Below are positions 25,277 to 33,549 of a stretch of DNA of 38,902 nucleotides, one piece after another. Numbering within the stretch: position 1 is the stretch's first letter; every line of letters starts with the position of its first letter. Source of the DNA: Gemmatimonadales bacterium UBA7889 (GTDB lineage: Bacteria > Gemmatimonadota > Gemmatimonadetes > Longimicrobiales > Gaopeijiaceae); assembly GCA_002501085.1 (NCBI GenBank), contig DLRL01000105.1:1-38902 (forward strand), read 5' to 3'. The notes under the pieces were generated by a model that was not told the origin of the DNA, ran no database searches, and saw only the letters and a program-made list of their open reading frames with translations. Position numbers and translations under genes: made by a program.

Positions 25277-25627
25277 GGGGGCGTCACGGTTTCGACGTGT
25301 TTGGTGAACGTGGAGTTGCGTGCTGAGGTCTCGATCCTCATGAATCTTCGAGAACATTTTTAGCTGCCAACGATAATCTGGCGCTGGCTGCGTAAGCTTA
25401 CTTACGTGCCCGTCTCTTTAACTGCCTGCCCGAGGCAGGTTCAGAGGCGACGATAAGTCGGGCTGGTTCCCAGGCTCCGCCGTCGAGTCAGGGGATGAGA
25501 CATTAGACGGCTGGCTAAGGGTTTGGTTGATCGCTGACCACCCGAAGTGAGATTACCCAGCGATCTACGCACGTAGAAGCTTTGCCGGAGCCATATGCGG
25601 ACGGGGGTTCGACTCCCCCCGCCTCCA
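25277..25627 (+). ncRNA. ssrA: transfer-messenger RNA (tmRNA)
   Basis: 351 nt, single-piece type. The 5' end GGGGGCG pairs with CGCCTCC near the 3' end to form the tRNA-like acceptor stem with one G-U pair; discriminator A is 25627 and CCA is not encoded. TCACGGTTTCGAC after the 5' end and GGGGGTTCGACTCCCCC near the 3' end (T-arm) are diagnostic. The tag reading frame is visible: after TAGCT, codons from GCC 25366 give ANDNLALAA and a TAA at 25393-25395, so released proteins carry (A)ANDNLALAA. A stem CCTGCC-CGA-GGCAGG around 25427-25441 belongs to the pseudoknot region. tmRNA with SmpB rescues stalled ribosomes. Confidence 0.97.
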
Positions 25628-25686
25628 TTTTCAGACCAGGTTAAAAGAATCTCCAGTATTTCATCAGTTACGAGAGGCTAGGCAAC

Positions 25687-26244
25687 GTGCGCTTAAAGTT
25701 AGTAATCTTTGGCCTCACATTTTCTCCGATTATCATCCTGGACCTAGTCACAAAGAACTGGGCCCTTGAAGCGCTCTCATACAGTAGCAGTCAGCTATTC
25801 GGAGGACTGATTCCTCTTACTCTGGCTTTCAACAAAGGCGCTGCTTTCGGAATCAGTATAGGAGACGACTCACGCTGGTTTTTTGTGCCAGTGACAATAA
25901 TCGCTCTAGCGCTACTGGGCGGGCTACTCAAGCAAGCAAGTAAGACCGACTTTCTCAAGATTTTCTCGATTTCACTAGTTATTTCAGGCGCCCTAGGTAA
26001 TCTGTACGATCGGGTACGCTGGAGCAGGGGAGTAGTAGATTTCATTGGACCCATTGACCTCGGAATAGGGGATTTTCCGATTTTCAACGTTGCAGATATG
26101 GCGATTAGCTGTGGAGCAATCCTCCTAGCCATCTCTTTTTGGATGGAAGAACAAGCTCAATCCAGGTCAAGAGCTTCAGAAGTAGTTGGACAACTGGACG
26201 AACTAGACCCGTTAAAGAGCCTCCCCGACGAGGAAGTACCCTAA
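25687..26244 (+). CDS. lspA: lipoprotein signal peptidase (signal peptidase II)
   Basis: 185 residues with four hydrophobic segments. It removes signal peptides from prolipoproteins in the inner membrane. Conserved blocks are FNKGAAFGI (48-56), GNLYDRVRWSRGVVDFI (104-120) and FPIFNVADMAI (130-140), with catalytic aspartates D118 and D137. The start is GTG 25687. The C-terminal 35 residues are a charged extension after the last membrane helix. Its stop overlaps, tail to tail, the stop of the minus-strand CorC-like gene. Its presence agrees with the predicted lipoproteins in this window. Confidence 0.94.
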   Translation: MRLKLVIFGLTFSPIIILDLVTKNWALEALSYSSSQLFGGLIPLTLAFNKGAAFGISIGDDSRWFFVPVTIIALALLGGLLKQASKTDFLKIFSISLVISGALGNLYDRVRWSRGVVDFIGPIDLGIGDFPIFNVADMAISCGAILLAISFWMEEQAQSRSRASEVVGQLDELDPLKSLPDEEVP

Positions 26245-27491
26245 GGGAGAGAGGGATCCTGTTCGTCATCCGACAAGAACAGGAGATACTCAATGCGTCG
26301 GCCTCGGACCTTCGCAACCCGGAGAACGCCCCCATCTACTTTGACAGTGTCCCCCATCAAGGGAAGGCGATTAAGGCGTCCGAACACTAAACCTCCAATC
26401 GTATCGTAACCCTCTTCCTCATCGGGCATCAGAGTAAAACCGAGTCTCGTGATGGCATCTCGCAATGACACCCCACCCCATACCCGAAGAGGACCATCTT
26501 CTGTTCTCTGAAAGGGAATGGGTTCGTCACTCTCATGTTCGTCCTGTATCTCTCCCACGATCTCTTCGATCAAATCCTCGAGGGTCACGAGTCCGGCTGT
26601 TCCTCCGAATTCGTCGACTACAACAGCCATCTTAACTCGCTCGGCCCTCATTTCTGGGATCAGATCCTCCACTGGTTTGGAGGCAGGCGCGAAGGGGACA
26701 TTCCGGATCAGTGGATTTAGATCTTGGATACCAGAATGTGAGGCTCGCCAGACATCTCTAGCCACGAGAATTCCAATGATATTATCGACAGTCTCTTGGT
26801 AGACTGGAATCCTTAAGTGACCAGTCTCCAACATGATATCCTGTACTTCTTCTATCGTGGCACTTACGGGCATCGCAGTCATATCCATCCTCGGTGTCAT
26901 TACTTCACCTACAGAGACTTCATCTAGCCGGATGACCCGATTCATGACCTGCCATTCTTCTTCGTCAAGCGTCCCTTCACGCCGACCTATTTCTGTGAGA
27001 ACCGCAAGTTCATCTCGGCTAACTGTTGATTGTTCACCCTTAGGGGTGAGACTGCGCGAGATCCATCCTAAGGGCCACAGGATAGGCTTCATGACAAAAA
27101 CCATTGCCCGCAAGATGTGGGCAGTCGGCTTCCCTAGTCGCCTCCAGTGCCGCGCCCCGAGAGTCTTCGGAATGATTTCTGAAATAATAAGTACAGCTAA
27201 CGTAAGCCCTATAGAGAAAGCTGTAAGAAAGGGATCTCCGAACAACTCCTGAACCAAAGCCCCTGAAAGTGTCGCTCCCACCGTATGGGCAATAGTGTTT
27301 AACGTGAGAATTGCAGCGATAGGCTCGTCGACGTGTTCCCGAGCCTCTTCAAGCCATTTCCCGGCCCATTCCCCTTGCTCCTTGAGGAGGGCTATATAGG
27401 ATTGACTCACAGACAGAAACACAGCCTCAAGGATCGAACATGCGAAAGAAGTCCCGAGGCTTAGCCCAAGGATCCAGGCGAGGGCTCCCAT
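26241..27491 (-). CDS. CNNM/CorC-HlyC family membrane protein with CBS pair
   Basis: 416 residues; the only minus-strand gene. The N-terminal DUF21/CNNM domain has about four hydrophobic segments (starting LAWILGLSLGTSFACSILEAVFLSVS), followed by a CBS-domain pair (VGEVMTPRMDMTAMPVS to IIGILVARDVW, then VPFAPASKPVEDLIPEM to GGTAGLVTLEDLIEEIVGEIQDE) and a C-terminal CorC/HlyC domain (about 340-416). Such proteins are linked to magnesium or cobalt efflux; the older 'hemolysin' name is misleading. Its start at 27491 faces the cysteine-rich gene across a 137-bp divergent region containing a perfect hairpin. Confidence 0.9.
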   Translation of the reverse strand: MGALAWILGLSLGTSFACSILEAVFLSVSQSYIALLKEQGEWAGKWLEEAREHVDEPIAAILTLNTIAHTVGATLSGALVQELFGDPFLTAFSIGLTLAVLIISEIIPKTLGARHWRRLGKPTAHILRAMVFVMKPILWPLGWISRSLTPKGEQSTVSRDELAVLTEIGRREGTLDEEEWQVMNRVIRLDEVSVGEVMTPRMDMTAMPVSATIEEVQDIMLETGHLRIPVYQETVDNIIGILVARDVWRASHSGIQDLNPLIRNVPFAPASKPVEDLIPEMRAERVKMAVVVDEFGGTAGLVTLEDLIEEIVGEIQDEHESDEPIPFQRTEDGPLRVWGGVSLRDAITRLGFTLMPDEEEGYDTIGGLVFGRLNRLPLMGDTVKVDGGVLRVAKVRGRRIEYLLFLSDDEQDPSLP

Positions 27492-27509
27492 GATAGCGAT
27501 GATTATCGT

Positions 27510-27534
27510 GGCTTGTGGGTAGAGTGCACAAGCC
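27510..27534. repeat. perfect 8-bp inverted repeat in the divergent intergenic region
   Basis: GGCTTGTG (27510-27517) and CACAAGCC (27527-27534) form a perfect dyad with a nine-base spacer, followed on the + strand by TTTT. It lies 19 bases upstream of the minus-strand gene's start, so in that transcript it would be a leader hairpin or an operator; as a + strand terminator it would have no nearby gene to end. Confidence 0.5.
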
Positions 27535-27628
27535 TTTTGAATAGGTGACCGCAGCGCCTTAGTCTATTACTGTGCCCAACTAGAGACTTCTATTAATCAG
27601 TCAATTCATTCAACAAGGAGACGAGGGG

Positions 27629-27823
27629 ATGGCAACATATACCTGCGAGCAGTGTGATATGAGCGTGAATATTACCTGCGCGGAGTGTGGACAGGAGTTG
27701 GCTCATGATACGATCACTACAGGTGACGGGAGAGAAGTTGACGTATCGAGATGCCCAGACGGCCACGGTATGATCAAGTCGCCAACGTGCTGTGCTGAAG
27801 ATATGGCATGCGAGTTGGTCTGA
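27629..27823 (+). CDS. small eight-cysteine putative metal-binding protein
   Basis: 64 residues with a strong ribosome site AAGGAG at 27615-27620. Cysteines are C6, C9 (CEQC), C17, C20 (CAEC), C42, C54, C55 and C61, plus H26 and H46. The first two CxxC pairs look like a zinc ribbon or rubredoxin-type knuckle; the second half (RCPDGHGMIKSP, CCAEDMAC) could bind a second metal. I recall similar tiny proteins in other environmental bacteria but cannot name a family or role. It has its own upstream region and stands alone between two unrelated genes. Very likely a real gene because of the ribosome site and patterned cysteines. Confidence 0.8.
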   Translation: MATYTCEQCDMSVNITCAECGQELAHDTITTGDGREVDVSRCPDGHGMIKSPTCCAEDMACELV

Positions 27824-27895
27824 AGCCGCTCAAATGAATGCTTTCATCTTGAATGACCTAGACCACCTACTAAGCATGTTTTGTAGAGCTTTACG

Positions 27896-29080
27896 ATGAT
27901 GAATATGTGGAAATTCGTGGTAGTGTTGACTATCACAGGATGTGCAGCGGGAAGCGGCGCCCCTTTAACTCCGGCTCTTCAAGAAACCGGAGCAGATGCG
28001 GTTTATTACATCTACGTCGGTGCAGAATCCGCAGATCTTCTCCACCGGATCCGGTTTGGTCCGACTGGAATGGATCTTGACCAAACCACTCCAGTTGGGG
28101 AGATGGCAGTTGAGACGGAGGGACCTCACGGTCTGAACGTATCACCAGATGGGGACCACCTGTACATGACAACTGCACACGGTGTTCCCGACGGAAAACT
28201 ATGGAAATTCCATGCGGGTCCAGATACCCTGGTGGCGCCTCCGATCTTGCTTGGAAATTTCCCAGCGACGCTAGACCTGACCCCAGATGGGCTCTACGCA
28301 TTCATCGTAAACTTCAACCTCCACGGTGAGCACGTGCCGTCTACCGTGTCAGTAGTTTACACGCCAGATCTTGTTGAGGTTGACCAGATACCAACGTGCA
28401 CCATGCCACACGGTCTGCGGATGGCCAAGGATGGTCTGTTCGTCTACTCAAACTGCATGATGGATGATCAATTAGTCGAAATTGACACACGTACGTTTGA
28501 AGTGTCGCGACGGTTCTCAGTAACTACAGGCTCAGAAGCAGCACTGCTGGATTACCAAGTTGGGGAGGTTGTGACTGGTGCAAACGGGATCACCAGCCCA
28601 CTGGAATCTTTTTCCGACAGGGAGGCTATGGAGTCTACGTGTTCACCGACATGGGCCCAGCCAACACCGGATGGCCGCTCTATCTTCGTGGCATGTAACA
28701 AGAGTAATGAAATCCTCGTTGTCGACCGAGCAAGCTGGACTCTTGAACGCAGATTTTCTGTGCCAGGAGGTCCTTATAATTTGGCAATTTCTGAAGACGG
28801 GAAGATTCTCATTGCATCCCTAAAGGGTGCTGGGAAAGTTCAATTCTTTGAGGCTTCAACCGGGAAGAGTCTTGGACTCGTGACTTCTACTACGACTCTG
28901 ACTCATGGAGTCTCGGTCACACCTGACTCTCGTTACGCGTTTGTGAGTATGGAAGGGAAGGGCGCAGAGCCTGGCAAGGTAGACGCCTATGACCTCCAGA
29001 AATTCCAATTGGTGGGGTCAATAGAGGTCGGGCAACAGGCTGGGGGAATCATCTTCTGGAAGATGGAACCTATAAGCTAA
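27896..29080 (+). CDS. YVTN/YncE-like beta-propeller lipoprotein
   Basis: 394 residues. The N-terminus MMNMWKFVVVLTITGC is a short signal peptide ending in an ITGC lipobox (C16), so the mature protein is lipid-anchored. The rest repeats a propeller blade pattern: NVSPDGDHLYMTTA, DLTPDGLYAFIVN, RMAKDGLFVYSNC, QPTPDGRSIFVACN, AISEDGKILIAS and SVTPDSRYAFVSME, about six to seven blades in total. This is the YVTN/lactonase-like fold found in YncE and surface propellers; the ligand or partner is unknown. Several Cys occur outside the lipobox (TCTMPH, SNCMM, STCSP, ACN). Confidence 0.83.
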   Translation: MMNMWKFVVVLTITGCAAGSGAPLTPALQETGADAVYYIYVGAESADLLHRIRFGPTGMDLDQTTPVGEMAVETEGPHGLNVSPDGDHLYMTTAHGVPDGKLWKFHAGPDTLVAPPILLGNFPATLDLTPDGLYAFIVNFNLHGEHVPSTVSVVYTPDLVEVDQIPTCTMPHGLRMAKDGLFVYSNCMMDDQLVEIDTRTFEVSRRFSVTTGSEAALLDYQVGEVVTGANGITSPLESFSDREAMESTCSPTWAQPTPDGRSIFVACNKSNEILVVDRASWTLERRFSVPGGPYNLAISEDGKILIASLKGAGKVQFFEASTGKSLGLVTSTTTLTHGVSVTPDSRYAFVSMEGKGAEPGKVDAYDLQKFQLVGSIEVGQQAGGIIFWKMEPIS

Positions 29081-29112
29081 GCAGCGAGGGCTTAATTAAT
29101 TCCGAGAGCCAT

Positions 29113-29691
29113 ATGCTACTTGTGATCGACAATTACGATTCATTCACATTCAACCTGGTCCAGTTCCTGGGTGACCTTGGCGCAGAGCCAACTGTGATCA
29201 GGAATGATGCAGAGAGTATTGAAGCTCTAATCAAGCTTAACCCGGAACGAGTGGTTGTTTCACCGGGCCCTCGAACACCTGCTGAAGCGGGTATCTCCGT
29301 GGATGCTTTCAAAATCCTAGGAGCTGCAGGAATTCCTATGCTCGGTGTTTGTCTTGGGCACCAAGCCTTGGGTGAAGCCTTTGGAGGTAAAACCGTCCAA
29401 GCTCAGAGAATCATGCATGGTAAGACAGGACAAGTGCGGCACGAAGGTTATGGCATTTTTGAGGGATTGCCCTCACCCATGGAAGTAGCACGCTACCATT
29501 CCTTGGTGACCGATACCACCAAATTACCGACTGAACTAGTGCCGGTAGCCTGGAGTATGGAACCCGAAGAGGAAAGCGAGATACAGGCCATGCATCACCG
29601 GGACTTGCCGCTCTGGGGTGTTCAGTTCCACCCGGAATCACTATTCAGTGAACACGGGAAATGCATGTTAGAAAACTTTCTCTCCCTTTAG
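29113..29691 (+). CDS. trpG: anthranilate/4-amino-4-deoxychorismate synthase glutamine amidotransferase subunit
   Basis: 192 residues. A class I glutamine amidotransferase that feeds ammonia to chorismate-using partner TrpE or PabB. It has LLVIDNYDSFTFNLVQFL at the start, SPGPRTPAEAG, the nucleophile C80 in GVCLGHQALGEAFGG, HGKTG, and GVQFHPESLFSEHG carrying the catalytic His and Glu. No chorismate-binding partner is in the window, so TrpG and PabA cannot be told apart; a shared amphibolic subunit is also possible. Confidence 0.9.
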   Translation: MLLVIDNYDSFTFNLVQFLGDLGAEPTVIRNDAESIEALIKLNPERVVVSPGPRTPAEAGISVDAFKILGAAGIPMLGVCLGHQALGEAFGGKTVQAQRIMHGKTGQVRHEGYGIFEGLPSPMEVARYHSLVTDTTKLPTELVPVAWSMEPEEESEIQAMHHRDLPLWGVQFHPESLFSEHGKCMLENFLSL

Positions 29692-29713
29692 CTCTTCGGC
29701 CAAGGAGTTACCA

Positions 29714-30118
29714 ATGCCGACCTCCGGTATAGCGACCCTATTCTTCTTCACAGTCCTTATGGTGACCGCTGTAGATATTTCTGGGCAAGCTGTCGGCGGT
29801 GCTGACGGCGCGCGACCTGTGCAAGGTGATCCTGGAATCTCATCAATGCTTGTCCTAGAGGATACAGCATTTAGGGTTCTCCGGGATTATGCGGAACCTG
29901 GAGCCACCCGACGTTTGCATGCCCATAACACTGCGACCTACCAAGTCTTCATGCTTGTAACTGGCAAGATCAGGTTGACAGTAGAAGGCCAGAATGCAGT
30001 CGATATACTCCCAGGTGAGGTGGTCTCACTTCCAGGAGGCGCGAGCCACACGTTCACGAATACTGGAGAAGTAACTGCCACCATAGTGGAGGTCTTCGGG
30101 AAAGCTCCCTCAAGATGA
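29714..30118 (+). CDS. exported cupin-fold protein
   Basis: 134 residues. It has a hydrophobic N-terminus (IATLFFFTVLMVTAV), probably a signal peptide, and a single cupin domain (about 45-130). Candidate metal ligands are H69 and H71 in RRLHAHNTATYQ, with the second motif PGEVVSLPGGASHTFTN supplying H112. Similar small periplasmic cupins are widespread, and no substrate can be assigned. A ribosome site CAAGGAG precedes ATG 29714. Confidence 0.8.
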   Translation: MPTSGIATLFFFTVLMVTAVDISGQAVGGADGARPVQGDPGISSMLVLEDTAFRVLRDYAEPGATRRLHAHNTATYQVFMLVTGKIRLTVEGQNAVDILPGEVVSLPGGASHTFTNTGEVTATIVEVFGKAPSR

Positions 30119-30173
30119 AATTCACCCTGCATTCCCTTGAAAGCTGGTGATGAGGGCCCAAGTTTGGACTTGA

Positions 30174-30197
30174 ATCCTGAAGTCGCAGGATATTTTG
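30174..30197 (+). terminator. weak intrinsic terminator candidate after the cupin gene
   Basis: ATCCTG (30174-30179) and CAGGAT (30186-30191) pair across a six-base loop and are followed by ATTTTG. The stem is short and the T-run is imperfect, so this is tentative. It fits the 194-bp gap that separates the cupin gene from the kds/lpt operon. A second small stem, CAAGT/ACTTG, lies at 30159-30172. Confidence 0.35.
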
Positions 30198-30312
30198 ATT
30201 CCATGAGAATTTGAGCCAAGTACACTAGTTGACCCTTAGCCCCTAATCCAGGTAGGTTTCAAGGCGTGATTTTTGTCGTAAATTCGCGCCGTTTCGGCCT
30301 GGCAAGCGTGTC

Positions 30313-31089
30313 TTGAGCACCAAAGTCCTGGGAATCGTCCCAGCTCGACTCGCATCCGCTCGTCTACCCAACAAACCTCTTTACCCCATTCTTGGAAGAC
30401 CCTTGATCGAATGGGTCTGGCGCCGCATAGAAGCAATGACCGTGCTGGATCATGCAGTAGTAGCGACAGACTCCACTGAAGTCGCCAACCTCTGTAAGTC
30501 ATTAGGGGCACCAGTGGAGATGACCTCACCGGACCATCCTTCAGGAACCGACCGTGTAGCAGAGGTAGCAGATCGATCTGAATATCGTGAGTATGACGTT
30601 ATTGCTAATGTCCAAGGAGATGAGCCACTGCTCAAGGAAGCACATGTTCGCGCCACCATTGACTTGGTACGCGATGGTACTTGGGAGGTCGGTACCTGTG
30701 CGACACCGTTGAACTCTGATGATGCCCGCACTGACCCTACAGTTGTGAAAATTGCTAGGGCTGCTGATGGTCGGGCACTCTATTTTTCCAGAGCCCCAAT
30801 CCCGTATAAGCGCGATGAACGACCAGCATCCGAAGAGTTGGAACGTGAGCCATACCTTCGCCACGTTGGAATTTATGCGTACACGCGAGAAGCTCTGAAT
30901 GACTGGGTCGCGCTCGCGCCATCTCAACTAGAACGTTTGGAATTCCTAGAGCAACTTCGCCCACTCGAAGCTGGGCTAAGAATTGGAGTGACCATAGTAG
31001 GTGCTGCTGATCCTGGTGTAGACACTATGGCAGATGTTTTGCGTATGGAAGAAAAACTAAGCGCTCAAGGAGTCCCAAGTTTCGCATGA
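30313..31089 (+). CDS. kdsB: CMP-Kdo synthetase (3-deoxy-manno-octulosonate cytidylyltransferase)
   Basis: 258 residues. It activates Kdo with CTP for lipid A core assembly. It opens GIVPARLASARLPNKPLYPILGRPLIEWVW, the family signature, and has VVATDSTEVANL, SGTDRVAEVA, VNVQGDEP-like NVQGDEPLLKEAHV, YFSRAPIPYKRD and HVGIYAYTREAL. The start is TTG 30313, the only option matching the conserved N-terminus. It is the first gene of the kds/lpt cluster and overlaps pyrG by ATGA; PyrG supplies its CTP substrate. Confidence 0.95.
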   Translation: MSTKVLGIVPARLASARLPNKPLYPILGRPLIEWVWRRIEAMTVLDHAVVATDSTEVANLCKSLGAPVEMTSPDHPSGTDRVAEVADRSEYREYDVIANVQGDEPLLKEAHVRATIDLVRDGTWEVGTCATPLNSDDARTDPTVVKIARAADGRALYFSRAPIPYKRDERPASEELEREPYLRHVGIYAYTREALNDWVALAPSQLERLEFLEQLRPLEAGLRIGVTIVGAADPGVDTMADVLRMEEKLSAQGVPSFA

Positions 31090-32735
31090 TCAAATCAAGA
31101 AGAAATGAAGATCTCGATAACACGAAATACATCTTTGTAACTGGAGGTGTAGTATCTGCGCTTGGGAAAGGAATCGTAGCTGCCTCAATTGGGAGACTTC
31201 TTAAAGAGCGGGGATTCAAGGTTACCCTGCAAAAGTTCGACCCCTACATAAATGTAGATCCCGGAACGATGTCACCGTTCCAACACGGCGAAGTCTTTGT
31301 CACAGATGATGGGGCAGAAACGGACCTAGACCTTGGCCATTATGAGCGTTTTATCGATGAATCGCTTTCCCAAGCGAATAACATCACGACAGGCCGTATC
31401 TATCAATCGGTGATCTCTAAGGAGCGACGGGGTGATTATCTGGGCTCCACTGTCCAGGTGATACCACATGTGACAGATGAAATTAAGGGAGCAATCCAGC
31501 GCCTGGCGCCCGAAAACGATGTTGTGATTACAGAGATCGGAGGCACCGTAGGTGATATTGAATCTTTGCCCTTCTTAGAGGCAATCCGCCAGTTCCGAGT
31601 AGATGCCGGCCGGGAGAACGTGATTTTTGTCCACCTCACACTTATCCCTTATATCGCAGCTGCGGGAGAATTAAAAACGAAGCCAACTCAGCACTCTGTG
31701 CGAGAGCTCATGCAGATTGGAATTCAACCAGATTTTTTGCTTTGCCGGACCGAACACGAACTCTCAGGGGAGATCCGAAAAAAGATAGCGCTCTTCACAA
31801 ATGTCCAACTTGAAGGCGTTATCGAGTGCCTTGATGTAGCAACAATCTACGAAGTACCCCTCGCACTTAAGGCCCAAGGTCTCGACGACGTGATCCTAAA
31901 ACGACTGCAACTGGATGCGCCACAACCCGACCTTAGTGGATGGACTAAAATGGTAAGGCGATTCAAGCACCCTGAGTCGGGAGAGGCTCGCATAGCGGTC
32001 GTCGGCAAGTACACGAACCTTGTTGATTCGTACAAATCAATCCAGGAAGCCCTCATCCATGGGGGAATCTCAAATGATGTGAAAGTTTCTGTTGAATGGC
32101 TCTCCTCAGAGGATTTTGACGGGGAAAATCATGCAAATCTCCTCAAGGACTTTCAGGGCCTCCTCATCCCCGGAGGGTTTGGTCAACGAGGAATCGAAGG
32201 AATGTTGGCAGCGGTGCGCTGGTCCCGAGTAAATGAAATCCCATTTTTCGGTATATGCCTTGGCCTCCAGTGTGCTGTAATCGAATTCGCTCGGAATGTC
32301 TGCAATCTAGAAGGTTCTCATTCCACTGAATTCCTAGAAGATGCATCCGACCCCGTAATCTGCCTCCTCGACTCACAGCGCCAGGTGACCAAAAAGGGCG
32401 GGACCATGCGACTAGGAGCCTATCCTTGCATTCTCGGCGAAGGGACTAGAGCCCGGGACACCTATGGGACCCCCGAGGTTTCTGAGCGTCACCGCCACCG
32501 GTTCGAAGTCAACAATCACTATCGGGACTTACTCAATGACCATGGATTGACCATCAGCGGCACATCTCCAGATGGAGCTTTAGTTGAGATGGTAGAGATC
32601 ACTAATCATCCATGGTTTGTCGCTGGCCAATTTCATCCCGAGCTAAAGAGCCGGCCGACCCGCCCGCATCCGCTATTTGCGTCCTTTATAGAGGCCGCGG
32701 CAGCCTATGGGCAGAGTTCTTCGGTTCCTGAATAA
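31086..32735 (+). CDS. pyrG: CTP synthase
   Basis: 549 residues. It aminates UTP to CTP using glutamine and ATP. The N-terminal synthetase domain has TKYIFVTGGVVSALGKGI, QKFDPYINVDPGTMSP, GETDLDLGHYER-like AETDLDLGHYERF and EIGGTVGDIESLPFLEA. The C-terminal glutamine amidotransferase has GGFGQRGIEGM, GICLGLQCAVIEF with nucleophile C391, and FHPELKSRPTRP. ATG 31086 overlaps the kdsB stop. The start carries about 13 extra residues before the conserved KYIFVTGG. Confidence 0.97.
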   Translation: MIKSRRNEDLDNTKYIFVTGGVVSALGKGIVAASIGRLLKERGFKVTLQKFDPYINVDPGTMSPFQHGEVFVTDDGAETDLDLGHYERFIDESLSQANNITTGRIYQSVISKERRGDYLGSTVQVIPHVTDEIKGAIQRLAPENDVVITEIGGTVGDIESLPFLEAIRQFRVDAGRENVIFVHLTLIPYIAAAGELKTKPTQHSVRELMQIGIQPDFLLCRTEHELSGEIRKKIALFTNVQLEGVIECLDVATIYEVPLALKAQGLDDVILKRLQLDAPQPDLSGWTKMVRRFKHPESGEARIAVVGKYTNLVDSYKSIQEALIHGGISNDVKVSVEWLSSEDFDGENHANLLKDFQGLLIPGGFGQRGIEGMLAAVRWSRVNEIPFFGICLGLQCAVIEFARNVCNLEGSHSTEFLEDASDPVICLLDSQRQVTKKGGTMRLGAYPCILGEGTRARDTYGTPEVSERHRHRFEVNNHYRDLLNDHGLTISGTSPDGALVEMVEITNHPWFVAGQFHPELKSRPTRPHPLFASFIEAAAAYGQSSSVPE

Positions 32736-32751
32736 TCCTGACAAACAATAG

Positions 32752-33549
32752 ATGTTTCATACCTTCACACTTATCGCAGGCCCGTGCGTCTTGGAGAATG
32801 ACGAGGTCAATCTCGAAATAGCACAGGCGCTCGTCAGATGGTCGAAGATTTTTGAATTACCTGTGATATTCAAAGCATCTTTTGATAAAGCCAACCGCAC
32901 ACGTTTCTCATCCAAGCGAGGCCCCGGGCTGGCCAAAGGGCTTTCAGCTCTATCTCGAGTAAAGGAACAAACAGGGCTCCAGATTCTGACGGATATCCAT
33001 GAGCCTTCGCAGGTAGCTGCCGCCGCAGAAGTCGTTGACGTATTGCAGATTCCGGCATTCCTGAGTCGTCAAACTGATCTATTGGTTGCTGCTGGAGGTA
33101 CCGGGAAGCCGGTCAACCTTAAGAAAGGTCAATGGATGTGTAAGGAGGAAGTAGCCGGGGCAGTAGAGAAATTGCGGTCCTCGGGTACAACTCAGATCGC
33201 GGTGACTGAGAGAGGAACATTCTTTGGCTATAACAATCTTGTGGTTGATATGCGGGTCTTCACAGAAATTGGGAGATCCCTACCTGTTCCTGTGTTCTTT
33301 GATGGTACCCACTCAGTGCAACGTTCAGGTATCAGTCATGGATCGACTGGGGGAAATCCTGAATATATTTCGATGTTAGTACGAGCTGCAGTCGCAGCAG
33401 GATGTGCAGGCCTTTACCTAGAAACTCACCCCCATCCAGAGACATCCCCATCCGACAGCTCGACGATGGTCCCCTTGACCGAGATGGAGAATATCCTGGA
33501 CTCAGTGATGTCAATCCGCACGGCACTGTATCCTTCTGAGCATGAATGA
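32752..33549 (+). CDS. kdsA: 3-deoxy-8-phosphooctulonate synthase (Kdo-8-P synthase)
   Basis: 265 residues. It condenses arabinose 5-phosphate and PEP to Kdo-8-phosphate. It has LIAGPCVLEN (7-16), FKASFDKANRTRFSSKRGPG, TDIHEPSQV, IPAFLSRQTDLL, NLKKGQWM, TERGTFFGYNNLVVDMR and FFDGTHSVQ. C12 in AGPCVLEN corresponds to the metal-binding cysteine of the metal-dependent KdsA class, where the metal-independent class has asparagine. ATG 32752 is 17 bases after pyrG; the 3' end overlaps the phosphatase gene. Confidence 0.96.
   Translation: MFHTFTLIAGPCVLENDEVNLEIAQALVRWSKIFELPVIFKASFDKANRTRFSSKRGPGLAKGLSALSRVKEQTGLQILTDIHEPSQVAAAAEVVDVLQIPAFLSRQTDLLVAAGGTGKPVNLKKGQWMCKEEVAGAVEKLRSSGTTQIAVTERGTFFGYNNLVVDMRVFTEIGRSLPVPVFFDGTHSVQRSGISHGSTGGNPEYISMLVRAAVAAGCAGLYLETHPHPETSPSDSSTMVPLTEMENILDSVMSIRTALYPSEHE

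Noticed and set aside
30229..30257. TTGACC as a -35 box for the kds/lpt operon
   Set aside because: No acceptable -10 hexamer occurs 16-18 bases downstream.
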